A DNA stretch of 55,355 bases, from the NCBI GenBank assembly GCA_947473305.1, contig CANJCB010000026.1:1-55355 (forward strand), read 5' to 3'. This DNA comes from Rhodospirillales bacterium. Lineage in GTDB: Bacteria > Pseudomonadota > Alphaproteobacteria > ATCC43930 > CGMCC-115725. This document shows, piece after piece, positions 7,902 through 15,425 of this stretch. Below the pieces are notes generated by a model. That model had not been told where the DNA came from. It ran no database searches and saw only the letters and a list, made by a program, of their open reading frames with translations. The translations under genes were made by a program, and so were the position numbers. Position 1 is the first letter of the stretch, and each line of letters starts with the position of its first letter.

Positions 7902-9328
7902 GGGCTAGCCCCGGCTGCGGTCATGCCGTCCAGGGCCGCCTTCAGATTGCTTTCCGCATCGATCAGGAAGTTCGCTGCGACGACGACGCGGTCGCCCGGT
8001 GCGATGCCATAGCGAATCTCGGTAAACCCGCCACCTTGAATGCCGATCTTCACCGAGCGTGGTTCGAACCGGCCGTCGCCCTTGTCGAGGATGACGACTT
8101 GGCGGGTGCCGGTGTCGATCACCGCGCTGTCCGGAACCGCGACCATGGGGTTGCGTTCGCCGACAGTGATTTCAACATCGGCGTACATGCCGGGGCGCAG
8201 TGCGTTTTCCGGATTGGGCATCTCGATCCTGATCTTCGTGGTGCGCGTTTCCTTCGCGACTTGGGGATAGATCAAGGTGACACGTCCTTCGAATATCTGC
8301 CCCGGCAGGCTCCGGACCCGGATCGTCGCCACTTGGCCCGTCTGGACGTTGGCAAGGGCGTATTCGGACACGTCCGCTAGCACCCAGATCATCGACAGGT
8401 CGGCGATGCGAAAGAGGACAGCCCCCCAAGCCATCTTCATGCCTTCGATGGCGTTTCGTTCGAGCACGGTACCGTCCCGGGGCGATGGCCAGACGAACGC
8501 CGCCGGTACCTGACGCGTCCGTTCGATCTCGCCGATCACTTCGCCGGGGACGCCGAGGTTTTCCAGTCGCCTGTGGGTGCCCTCGAAGCCGGGATTGATC
8601 ACGAGCTGGACCGCCGCCGCAGCGATCTCCGGGGAGCGGATTTGGAGGAGAGGCTGACCTTTACGGACCCGGTCGCCCGTCGTGACGTTTTCGACCTTGC
8701 CGACGAAAGCGTCGGTCGGGACGGACACGACCGAGATGCGACGCTCGTCTGGTTGTACCGTGCCCGGCGCCCGGACCCGCTGTACGATCACGCGATCTGA
8801 AACCACCTCCGACCGGACGCCGGTCCTTTGCAACTTAGCCGGGGCGATCTTGACGGCGGAGCCACCGTCGTCATCGCCGACGTAGACGGCAAGATAGTCC
8901 ATTCCCATGGAATCTTTCTTCGGCACGGGAGAGGTGTCAGCCAACCCCATGGGATTGCGATAGTAGAGAATTTTCTTCGGTTGGCCCGTCCTCGGTGCCA
9001 CTGCGATGGCCATGGGCTTGTCATCGAAGTTTACGTCTTCGCTCTGGTAGACGGGCAGAAAGTCCTTTCCGCGGGCCGTTTTTGTTGGAACCGCCGAATA
9101 GGATGGTCCGCCGTCCGGGTCTCGATAGTAGATGACCGGTCCTGAAGGTCTCGTTTGGCTCGATGGGAACGTGTCCCGGCGCCCGACCCAGGGGACAAAG
9201 GACAGCCACGAAGTGAGGGATGTCGTAGAGGCCGATATCGCGACATCGCGATGCCCGGCCCAAAAGCCGGCAACCCCCGCCGCCACGATTGCGGCGAGGG
9301 CGAGGCCGGTGCGGCCTGATCGCTTCAT
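7898..9328 (-). CDS. cusB: CusB-type periplasmic adaptor (membrane fusion protein)
   Basis: This adaptor links CusA to the outer-membrane channel and passes on metal; 476 residues. It has an N-terminal membrane anchor (about residues 8-22) and a heavy-metal-binding domain at about 120-149 (ILYYRNPMGLADTSPVPKKD plus MGMDYLAVY). The lipoyl/barrel-sandwich halves (RAPGTVQPDERR, VGKVENVTTGDRVRKGQPLL) flank a short helical hairpin, followed by beta-barrel segments. A second, weaker copy of the metal-binding segment (VIYYRDPDGGPSYSAVPTKT) lies at about 65-94 and lacks the Met residues. Its start overlaps the stop of the FixH-like gene (9325-9328), and its stop overlaps the start of cusA, both as ATGA. 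Confidence 0.92.
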   Translation of the reverse strand: MKRSGRTGLALAAIVAAGVAGFWAGHRDVAISASTTSLTSWLSFVPWVGRRDTFPSSQTRPSGPVIYYRDPDGGPSYSAVPTKTARGKDFLPVYQSEDVNFDDKPMAIAVAPRTGQPKKILYYRNPMGLADTSPVPKKDSMGMDYLAVYVGDDDGGSAVKIAPAKLQRTGVRSEVVSDRVIVQRVRAPGTVQPDERRISVVSVPTDAFVGKVENVTTGDRVRKGQPLLQIRSPEIAAAAVQLVINPGFEGTHRRLENLGVPGEVIGEIERTRQVPAAFVWPSPRDGTVLERNAIEGMKMAWGAVLFRIADLSMIWVLADVSEYALANVQTGQVATIRVRSLPGQIFEGRVTLIYPQVAKETRTTKIRIEMPNPENALRPGMYADVEITVGERNPMVAVPDSAVIDTGTRQVVILDKGDGRFEPRSVKIGIQGGGFTEIRYGIAPGDRVVVAANFLIDAESNLKAALDGMTAAGASP

Positions 9329-9732
9329 GGGACTGCCTTGAACTCAAGCTTGTTCTCGACCGTGCCCGTCTCGCCCTGCACCTTGGCGCCGAGCGAAAGC
9401 CGCCATCCTCCGGCCATGACAAGAGCGACCTTGAATCGATAGACACCGGGCTCCGTCGAGGGTAGTTGCTCGATCGGTTCCGCCATGTCGGGCATTCCGT
9501 CCGGTGCCATATCAACTCGCTTTGCGATGATTACCGCGTCCGGCACGGCCTTGCCGGAACGTTTGTCGATGAGGCGAACGGCGACGACCGCACTGTCGCC
9601 CTTTTTGAATTCCTTCTGTGCCAGTTGGAATTCGTAGTCCTTGATGCCTGCCCAGGCCGGTAATCCAATTCCAAAACAGGCAAGACCAATAAGCGCTCGG
9701 GCACCGAAGCGCCTGATACTGATGATCGTCAT
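9325..9732 (-). CDS. FixH/YtkA-like exported protein of the cus operon
   Basis: A small periplasmic or membrane-anchored protein with an N-terminal hydrophobic signal (ALIGLACFGIGLPAWA) and an immunoglobulin-like YtkA/FixH domain (YEFQLAQKEFKKGDSAVVAV, then MPDMAEPIEQLPSTEPGVYR). Proteins of this kind often open Cus/Cop operons and may help metal handling in the periplasm; the biochemical role is unknown. It is the first gene of the run FixH-like/cusB/cusA and overlaps cusB by 4 nt. I chose the ATG at 9732, which gives 135 residues with the signal at the N-terminus; ATG 9756 is possible but has no visible ribosome site. Confidence 0.75.
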   Translation of the reverse strand: MTIISIRRFGARALIGLACFGIGLPAWAGIKDYEFQLAQKEFKKGDSAVVAVRLIDKRSGKAVPDAVIIAKRVDMAPDGMPDMAEPIEQLPSTEPGVYRFKVALVMAGGWRLSLGAKVQGETGTVENKLEFKAVP

Positions 9733-9816
9733 ATCGAAGATTCCCAAGTCCATCATTCGGCCACGCAGATGCGAAGCCTTCCAGCGACCTGCCTGAAAGG
9801 CGGGTCACGCGGATTC

Positions 9817-9861
9817 GCCGCTTGCATTTGATAAGCGGCTTGATCCGGCTCCTGAGGAGCC
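9817..9861. other. two adjacent hairpins between the Cys-rich gene and the cus operon
   Basis: GCCGCTT (9817-9823) pairs perfectly with AAGCGGC (9833-9839) around a 9-nt loop. Eight bases later GGCTCCTGAGGAGCC (9847-9861) forms a 6-bp stem with a 3-nt loop. No T-run follows on either strand, so a classical intrinsic terminator is not supported. Lying between the minus-strand genes ending at 9872 and starting at 9732, they could limit read-through or stabilise mRNA ends. Confidence 0.45.
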
Positions 9862-9871
9862 AGCAATGAAC

Positions 9872-10234
9872 TCAGGTTCTGGGAGGTCGGGGCGGGGGAG
9901 GCTCGATCAGACGATCACGCCAGATTTCATTGTCACGGACCCTGGTCTCAATTATGGCGAGACGAAACGGAATGAAGGTCGGCGTGGTCAAGGCACTTGG
10001 CAGACAACCAGCCATGCAGAGCGCGGCCAAAGGGCATGATTTCGGACAGAGGGGAGCGGCAGAGTTCTGGTCGGGGCAGCAGGGCATCGCCTCCGACATA
10101 GAAGCGACATTTTCCGGTTGCACAGCCGCCCGGGTTATCGAGGACGACGGTGATGCCACCGGACCGATCAACAGGCCCACGATCGCCAGGATCGAGAGCA
10201 TACGGGGAAAGAAAGCGAGGCGTATCACAGTCAC
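9872..10234 (-). CDS. Cys-rich small secreted protein of a copper operon
   Basis: The 120-residue product has a signal peptide (MLSILAIVGLLIGPVASPSS) and then a six-Cys cluster (MPCCPDQNSA, LCPKSCPLAALCMAGC). Its C-terminus is Pro/Arg-rich. Small proteins with this Cys pattern are common conserved hypotheticals beside alphaproteobacterial cus/cop genes. Periplasmic Cu(I) binding is a reasonable inference but not shown. It precedes the FixH-like gene on the same strand by about 140 nt containing two hairpins. It is divergent from another Cys-rich protein at 10380. Confidence 0.65.
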   Translation of the reverse strand: MTVIRLAFFPRMLSILAIVGLLIGPVASPSSSITRAAVQPENVASMSEAMPCCPDQNSAAPLCPKSCPLAALCMAGCLPSALTTPTFIPFRLAIIETRVRDNEIWRDRLIEPPPPRPPRT

Positions 10235-10291
10235 AATATCTCATATGCTGCGACACCCGGAAAGGGCCGCTGTCAGATATCTTCTTTCCGC

Positions 10292-10322
10292 TTGACGTTA
10301 CAGGGGTGGAAAGGTTCACGAT
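10292..10322 (+). promoter_or_regulatory. CueR/MerR-type promoter-operator
   Basis: TTGACG (10292-10297) is followed by a 19-bp spacer and the -10-like CACGAT (10317-10322). The spacer region GTTACAGGGGTGGAAAGGTT lines up with the E. coli copA CueR site, in which CCTTCC...GGAAGGT sits between over-spaced -35 and -10 elements. CTTTCC (10284-10289) and GGAAAG (10308-10313) form an additional inverted pair. It points to the plus-strand copper genes starting at 10380. No cueR gene lies in the window, so the activator would act from elsewhere. Confidence 0.55.
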
Positions 10323-10379
10323 CGGCGAAAGATAAGCGGGCACCTCACCATTGAGGGCCCAATATGATATAAAGGGAAA

Positions 10380-10835
10380 GTGTTCGGTTCCGTCACCATG
10401 GTAAAACCACCAGGCGAGCTATCGTCGATAAGACGAGTTCTATGGGCGTTGCTCGTGGCGCTGATGGTTTGTAGTGCCTGGGCTTCCGACGCATTCGCAC
10501 ATGGGGCCGGGCATTCACACTCCACGAACGTTCGTGGGCTCCATGAGATCGAGTCGAAAGGCAACGACCACGCCATTGTCTCAATAGAGCCTGCGGGCTA
10601 TGCAAAGATCGTCGCGAATATGCCGTGTGGGAATGGCCGGGAATCTCCTGGCGACCATAGAGGTTGCTGCGGAACATTGTGTTGCTCGATGGGCTGCGGG
10701 TCTCCGCTGGCAACGCTCCCCACGGACATAGATCCCGATCCGCCTGGGAGGCTATTCGTTAAGAATAGTCGCGTCGTGCTCAAAGCCGGGCGTTACATAC
10801 CCCCGGTCGCTCCCCCTCCCAAACCTTCGGTCTAA
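10380..10835 (+). CDS. Cys/His-rich exported protein opening the copper envelope gene run
   Basis: Not a family I can name. The 151-residue product has a signal peptide (VLWALLVALMVCSAWASDAF), a His-rich start of the mature part (AHGAGHSHS), and a six-Cys cluster (ANMPCGNGRESPGDHRGCCG, TLCCSMGCGS). The cluster resembles in layout that of the divergent protein at 9872-10234, so the two may be distant paralogues. It lies about 60 bp downstream of the CueR-like promoter. The start GTG at 10380 has AGGGA just upstream; ATG 10398 is the alternative. A periplasmic copper-binding role is inferred from context and Cys/His content. Confidence 0.6.
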   Translation: MFGSVTMVKPPGELSSIRRVLWALLVALMVCSAWASDAFAHGAGHSHSTNVRGLHEIESKGNDHAIVSIEPAGYAKIVANMPCGNGRESPGDHRGCCGTLCCSMGCGSPLATLPTDIDPDPPGRLFVKNSRVVLKAGRYIPPVAPPPKPSV

Positions 10836-10984
10836 CCGACCAAGAGAAGACGTCCCGGCAGTTTTAGGTCGGGCGGGAATGGATCGCCTTGTCGATCCTC
10901 CTATCTTGGAGCATCAGGTCCGTCATCGGGTGACGGCACTCCCACCGAATCCGCGATCGGTCATATTTCCATCAGGAGATTGCT

Positions 10985-11479
10985 ATGATTTTTCGTCCTC
11001 TTCTTTCCGCCTTCGTAATGTTGTCGGTGGCCTCTTACGGCGCACATCCCGCGTTCGCCCATGATGACGCCGAACACAAACATGAAGGCGCCGCGCACGG
11101 GGCCACCGATACGGATGGCACTCCTGGCAAGCCCGCCGATGTAAAGCGGACCGTCCGGATCGAGGCGACCGACAACGCCTTCAACGTGAAGCAGATTCAA
11201 GTTCGCGCGGGCGAGACCATCAAGTTCATCATTTCCAATGCCGGGTATGCGACCCACGAATTCGCGATCGCGAGCCGGAAGGAAAATGAAGAGCATCGCG
11301 AGATGATGCGGCAGATGCCGAACATGGTTCACCACGACCCGAACGTGATCACAATCGAGCCGGGTGAAACCAAGGAACTCCTCTGGAAATTTGGGAAGGA
11401 CAGGAATGTCGAATTCTCCTGCAATATCCGGAATCACGCCGAACAGGGCATGCACGGCGTCTTCCGTGTAATGCAGTGA
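10985..11479 (+). CDS. cupredoxin-domain periplasmic copper protein
   Basis: A blue-copper (cupredoxin) fold protein of 164 residues exported to the periplasm. A signal peptide ends near FAHDDAEHKHEG, a His/Asp-rich start of the mature protein. The type 1 copper ligands are visible: H91 (ATHEF) and C146-x4-H151-x4-M156 (CNIRNHAEQGM). A Met/His-rich loop (REMMRQMPNMVHHD, about 105-118) sits between them and could bind extra copper, as in CopI-like proteins. Its stop overlaps the GTG start of the next gene, so it belongs to the run cupredoxin/lipoprotein/outer-membrane channel/multicopper oxidase. Either electron transfer or copper buffering is possible. Confidence 0.88.
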   Translation: MIFRPLLSAFVMLSVASYGAHPAFAHDDAEHKHEGAAHGATDTDGTPGKPADVKRTVRIEATDNAFNVKQIQVRAGETIKFIISNAGYATHEFAIASRKENEEHREMMRQMPNMVHHDPNVITIEPGETKELLWKFGKDRNVEFSCNIRNHAEQGMHGVFRVMQ

Positions 11480-11787
11480 GCAGGTCGATGCTCTCGCCCT
11501 CGCCCCTTGCAGCGCTGATCCTCATACTGGGTCTGACCGCCTGCACGACTCCGCCGATGCTTGAGCTTTCGAGCGTTCATCCAGCCAATCCAAAGGCAGC
11601 GGAAGGGCTCGTCGACGCCCCAACTGCTCTCGCCAGCTACCGAACCGCCGAAGACTTCGGAGCAAGCGCAGCGACGGACGGCCCGGCGGACCGCATGGAA
11701 AATATGCCAGGAATGAGCCATGGCAACATGCAGGGGATGGCCGGCATGCAACATCAGGGAGCCCCTTCTGCGGGCAAAGCCCAATGA
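11476..11787 (+). CDS. small Met-rich lipoprotein
   Basis: The 103-residue product carries a lipoprotein signal (LAALILILGLTAC, lipid Cys at about 23) and a C-terminal Met/His-rich tail (MENMPGMSHGNMQGMAGMQH), a common Cu(I)-binding composition. It is probably anchored in the envelope and buffers copper between the cupredoxin and the efflux channel. GTG at 11476 overlaps the upstream TGA; ATG 11488 is a possible alternative. The stop overlaps the next ATG (11784) as ATGA. No family name is assigned. Confidence 0.7.
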   Translation: MSRSMLSPSPLAALILILGLTACTTPPMLELSSVHPANPKAAEGLVDAPTALASYRTAEDFGASAATDGPADRMENMPGMSHGNMQGMAGMQHQGAPSAGKAQ

Positions 11788-13172
11788 TCGCCGCCCGCTT
11801 CGGTGTCATTCTGGTCGTTACTCTTGCCCTCGGCGGATGTGCCGCTCCCGATCCGTCAGGGCCGTTTACGGATATCGCGAACACTGCCTCAGAGCGATTG
11901 GGAGGCAGCGAGGTCCGCTGGGCGCGCAATGGGAAAGACGAGACCGCAGCCCAGGAAGCTATTGCCCGTCTTCTCGAAGCTCCGCTTTCGGAAGCCAGTG
12001 CGGTTCGGATCGCCCTGCTGAACAACCAACGGCTTCAGGCCGAATATGAGGAAATCGGTATAGCCCATGCCGACTTGGTGCAGGCCGGTCTCTTGGAGAA
12101 CCCCTCAGTCTCCGTCGATATCTTGGCCGGCAACGGTGCGGTGAGCCCCGCCTTCTCAATCGTGGAGAACGTCTTTGGCCTCCTTACCATGCCGGCCCGT
12201 CGGACCATGGCATCGAGCACCCTCGACCGGACGAAATACGCAGTCGGAGCAAAGATTCTCAATACCGCCGCCGAGGTTCGGAGCGCCTACTACAAGCTTG
12301 TCGGAGACCAGCAGGCCGCAGACCTATTCCACCAGGTCGTCTCCGCCACCGAGGCTGCCGCCGATCTCGCGGGCCGCCAAGTCACGGCGGGAAATCTCAA
12401 TCGCCGGGACCAAGCCTTGCAACAGGCTCAATATGCCGAATCGCTCGTCGAACTTGCCCGCATCGAGGCGCAACTCGCCGTCGATCGCGAAGGGTTGAAC
12501 CGATTGCTCGGCCTCTATGGCGAGCAGATCGCCTGGAATCTGCCAGATCGCTTGCCCGATGTTGCAGGCGCCAAGCCGGAACTGGAAGGTCTCGAAACGC
12601 TCGCCATCGAACACCGCCTCGATCTGGCGGGCGCCCGTGCAGATGTTCAGACCGCCACCTACGCGCTCGAACTTGGGCAACAGCTTCGATGGCTTACCGC
12701 ACTCGGCCTCGGGGTTACTATCGAGCGCGATCCGGGAGGAAGTGGGGCATGGCTCAAAGGTCCCAAGGTAGAATTCAGCCTCCCCATCTTCGATCTCGGG
12801 ACGGCCCGGATAACCTCTCTCGAAGCTCAACAGCGAAAGACCGGAAAGCTCTTCGTCGGGCTCGCCGTGGATGTCCGGTCCGAGGTTCGTGAAGCCTATC
12901 TCCGCCTCGCTGCCGCCCAGGATGCCGCCACGTTCTACCGGACAAAGGTCTTGCCCTTGAAGCAGCAGATCGTCGCGGAGAATCAGCGGCTTTATAACGG
13001 CATGCTGGTGGGTGTTTACGACCTTCTCCGCAGTCGCCAGGACCAGATCAACTCGGCCCGCGATTACATCGGTACGCTGAAGGACTATTGGATCGCGCGA
13101 TCCCAGATGGAGAGAGCCCTCGCCGGTCCGCTGCCCATCGCATCTGCCGACCCACCGCCTAAATCACCCTGA
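11784..13172 (+). CDS. CusC/TolC-family outer-membrane efflux lipoprotein
   Basis: The outer-membrane channel expected to complete the CusBA pump, although it is encoded on the other strand with the oxidase. The 462-residue protein has a lipobox (LALGGC, Cys19) and two TolC-type repeats: first half SEASAVRIALLNNQRLQAEY and QAGLLENPSVSV, second half LETLAIEHRLDLAGARADVQ and GPKVEFSLPIFDLG. Lipidated N-termini are typical of CusC. It overlaps the lipoprotein gene by 4 nt and precedes the multicopper oxidase by 13 bp. With the czcC copy at 945-1403 broken, this is the only intact channel of the window. Confidence 0.88.
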   Translation: MIAARFGVILVVTLALGGCAAPDPSGPFTDIANTASERLGGSEVRWARNGKDETAAQEAIARLLEAPLSEASAVRIALLNNQRLQAEYEEIGIAHADLVQAGLLENPSVSVDILAGNGAVSPAFSIVENVFGLLTMPARRTMASSTLDRTKYAVGAKILNTAAEVRSAYYKLVGDQQAADLFHQVVSATEAAADLAGRQVTAGNLNRRDQALQQAQYAESLVELARIEAQLAVDREGLNRLLGLYGEQIAWNLPDRLPDVAGAKPELEGLETLAIEHRLDLAGARADVQTATYALELGQQLRWLTALGLGVTIERDPGGSGAWLKGPKVEFSLPIFDLGTARITSLEAQQRKTGKLFVGLAVDVRSEVREAYLRLAAAQDAATFYRTKVLPLKQQIVAENQRLYNGMLVGVYDLLRSRQDQINSARDYIGTLKDYWIARSQMERALAGPLPIASADPPPKSP

Positions 13173-13185
13173 TCGGAAATTCCTC

Positions 13186-14535
13186 ATGACCACTCGTCGA
13201 AACTTCTTATCCCTTACCGGCACATTGGCTGCGGCCGGGTCCGCGCTCGGCCTTACGCGAGGGGCTGCGGCACAGGATCATAGCGGCCACGGCGGGCATG
13301 ATACCAAGGCGTCCCCGCCTTCTGGCAGGGCTCCGCAACTCTCGGCCGGACCCGCTCCATCTGCACGGACCCAGATTCCCCCAATACCGGGCGACGGCTC
13401 TTTGCGACCGGTCGTCACCCTAAACGGCAGTTCGTTGTCGTGGCGTATGAATGGGACGGTCAAGGAGTTCCGCCTCGTCGCCGAGCCGGTGAGACGGGAA
13501 TTCGCACCGGGCATGGTGGTGAATGCCTGGGGCTACAACGGCCAAACCCCTGGGCCGACCATCGAGGCCGTCGAGGGAGATCGCGTCCGGATCTTCGTCA
13601 AAAACGCGCTACCCGAATGGACGACGGTCCACTGGCACGGGATGAGGTTGCCGAATGGGATGGACGGGGTCGGTGGGTTGACCCAGCCGCATATCCCTGT
13701 GGGCAAGACGGGCGTCTATGAATTCACCTTCGAGGAGAGCGGAACCTATATGTACCATCCCCATGCGGATGAGATGGTGCAGATGGCGATGGGCCTCATG
13801 GGCTTCGTCATCGTTCACCCGAAGGATCCGAACCAGTACCGCGCCGACCGGGACTTCGCGATCATGCTGCATTCCTGGGACATCAAGCCGGGCACCGGAA
13901 CGCCCAATCCGGCGACGATGCTGGATTTCAACATGTGGACGTTCAACAGCCGAGTGTTCCCTGGCATCGATCCGATGCCGGTGAGGCTCGGTGACCGGGT
14001 CCGCATGCGCTTCGGAAACCTCAGCATGACCTCGCATCCCATCCATCTGCATGGTCATCACATGGTCCAGACCGCCACGGACGGCGGCTGGATCACGGAA
14101 TCGGCGCAAACGCCGATGAACACCGTCAACGTTCCGGTGGGCTCCACAGTGACCGTCGAGTGGGTCGCCGACCGGCCCGGCGATTGGGCGCTGCATTGTC
14201 ACAAGGCTCATCACGCGATGAACGCCATGGCGCACGACGCCCCTAATATGATCGGCGTCGCTCAGGGCGGCGATCTTCAAAAGCGGATCGCGAACCTCCT
14301 GCCGGAGTACATGGCGATGGGGGCGGGCGGTATGGCCGAGATGGCTGAGATGCAGATGCCTCTGCCGCCCAACACCCTTCCCATGATGACCGGAAATGGC
14401 CCCTTCGGTCCCATAGAAATGGGAGGAATGTTCACGGTCGTGAAGGTGCGGGATGGCCTCGCAATTGGGGACTACCGGGATCCCGGCTGGTACAAGCATC
14501 CTGCCGGGACCGTCATGCGGCTGATTGACGGATAA
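13186..14535 (+). CDS. Tat-exported multicopper oxidase (copper resistance)
   Basis: Oxidises Cu(I) to less toxic Cu(II) in the periplasm using O2. The 449-residue protein starts with a Tat signal (TTRRNFLSLTG) and a His-rich start of the mature protein (HSGHGGHD). Copper-ligand motifs appear in order: HWHGMRLP (about 149-156), MYHPHADE (about 190), HPIHLHGH (about 285) and HCHKAHHAMNAM (about 338), which supply the type 1 and trinuclear sites. A Met-rich C-terminal section (MAMGAGGMAEMAEMQM) may bind Cu(I). It is shorter than CopA/PcoA-type oxidases and of the compact periplasmic kind. It is the last gene of the plus-strand copper run. Confidence 0.92.
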   Translation: MTTRRNFLSLTGTLAAAGSALGLTRGAAAQDHSGHGGHDTKASPPSGRAPQLSAGPAPSARTQIPPIPGDGSLRPVVTLNGSSLSWRMNGTVKEFRLVAEPVRREFAPGMVVNAWGYNGQTPGPTIEAVEGDRVRIFVKNALPEWTTVHWHGMRLPNGMDGVGGLTQPHIPVGKTGVYEFTFEESGTYMYHPHADEMVQMAMGLMGFVIVHPKDPNQYRADRDFAIMLHSWDIKPGTGTPNPATMLDFNMWTFNSRVFPGIDPMPVRLGDRVRMRFGNLSMTSHPIHLHGHHMVQTATDGGWITESAQTPMNTVNVPVGSTVTVEWVADRPGDWALHCHKAHHAMNAMAHDAPNMIGVAQGGDLQKRIANLLPEYMAMGAGGMAEMAEMQMPLPPNTLPMMTGNGPFGPIEMGGMFTVVKVRDGLAIGDYRDPGWYKHPAGTVMRLIDG

Positions 14536-14569
14536 GAATCCGCAATAGTTCAGGGCTTCCGCGTCCCGC

Positions 14570-15211
14570 TCATATCAAGTTCATGCCATGGACAAGTTGG
14601 TCGGCCATTTTCTTCTGCTCGATCGAGAGCGAGGCATAGAGCGGTGCGAAAGCTCCCTTGACCGTGCGAACCGCATCAAGCCGATGTGTCAGCATTTGTT
14701 CGTCGCGGTCAAAACGCGCGGTTGCCGTTTGCGCACCCGCCGCCATCATCCCACTACCCTGCATCATCTGGCCATGCATGGCCTTCATGGATTGGGCTAC
14801 AGAGCGAACCACATCGGCGAATTTGCTCCAATGGGGCTCTTGCGCCGGGACGATCTTCAATTCGGCCTTCAGGAAGGCGAGACGGCCTTCGACATGCTCG
14901 AACGGCATGCCGCCCATCATTCCGTGTTCGCTGTGCATCATGGCCATCATCCGGTCCATGTCACCGTTCATCATGCCACCCATCGATGCGCCGCCGGGAT
15001 GCGCCATCATCATCTCCCGCGACATGCCGGGCGTCGGGGCAGGGCTGGCGGAAACGCCCGGTACCGAGGCTGCTGTTTCAGGATGATGAGCGCTATGGTC
15101 CTGCTCGGATTGAGGAGGCGACGCTGCGGGCTGGGCACGGAGGCTGACCGCCGGGACGGTGAAACCCACCGAGAGCGCAATGATGGCCGGGATAACCAGG
15201 GACTGCTTCAC
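14570..15211 (-). CDS. Spy/CpxP-like Met-rich periplasmic protein
   Basis: The 213-residue product has a signal peptide and a linker rich in Pro, Met and His (PTPGMSREMMMAHPGGAS, MDRMMAMMHSEHGMMGGM). The helical domain resembles the LTxxQ/Spy family (RLAFLKAELKIVPAQEPHWS, then ASLSIEQKKMADQL). Family members act as periplasmic chaperones or metal-stress sensors (CpxP, Spy, CnrX). The Met-rich stretches suggest Cu(I) binding. It starts at GTG 15211 with a strong ribosome site AAGGAGG 6 nt upstream. It is convergent with the oxidase gene and divergent from copA, sharing a 214-bp intergenic region with an FNR/FixK-like box. Confidence 0.78.
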   Translation of the reverse strand: MKQSLVIPAIIALSVGFTVPAVSLRAQPAASPPQSEQDHSAHHPETAASVPGVSASPAPTPGMSREMMMAHPGGASMGGMMNGDMDRMMAMMHSEHGMMGGMPFEHVEGRLAFLKAELKIVPAQEPHWSKFADVVRSVAQSMKAMHGQMMQGSGMMAAGAQTATARFDRDEQMLTHRLDAVRTVKGAFAPLYASLSIEQKKMADQLVHGMNLI

Positions 15212-15288
15212 GGGTTGCCTCCTTGAAATGACGACCGTCGAAAGATTCGACTATGCCAGGAGACATCCCATATGGAAGGCGTACAGCA

Positions 15289-15302
15289 TTGATTTAAGTC
15301 AA
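15289..15302. promoter_or_regulatory. FNR/FixK-like binding site between the Spy-like gene and copA
   Basis: TTGATTTAAGTCAA matches the TTGAT-N4-GTCAA form used by FixK and is one base from the FNR consensus. Its centre is about 85 bp from the Spy-like start and 130 bp from the copA start. For a class II promoter toward copA, AATAAA (15325-15330) is correctly placed as a -10. This predicts low-oxygen control, sensible because Cu(I) predominates without oxygen. The regulator is not in the window. Confidence 0.6.
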
Positions 15303-15425
15303 TGACACCCGGAATTTCCTAAGAAATAAACATAGCCCTATATTACCATTGGCGAGCGGATTACACGAAAAAGCAACCTTCCTCCAACTGTAGACTTTGA
15401 CCTAGATGAAAGTGATTGGCTTCTG

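Noticed and set aside
10920-10936. Hairpin CCGTCATCGGGTGACGG as a terminator or riboswitch upstream of the cupredoxin gene
   Set aside because: Only a 6-bp stem with no T-run and no wider structure; it would occur by chance in DNA of this composition.
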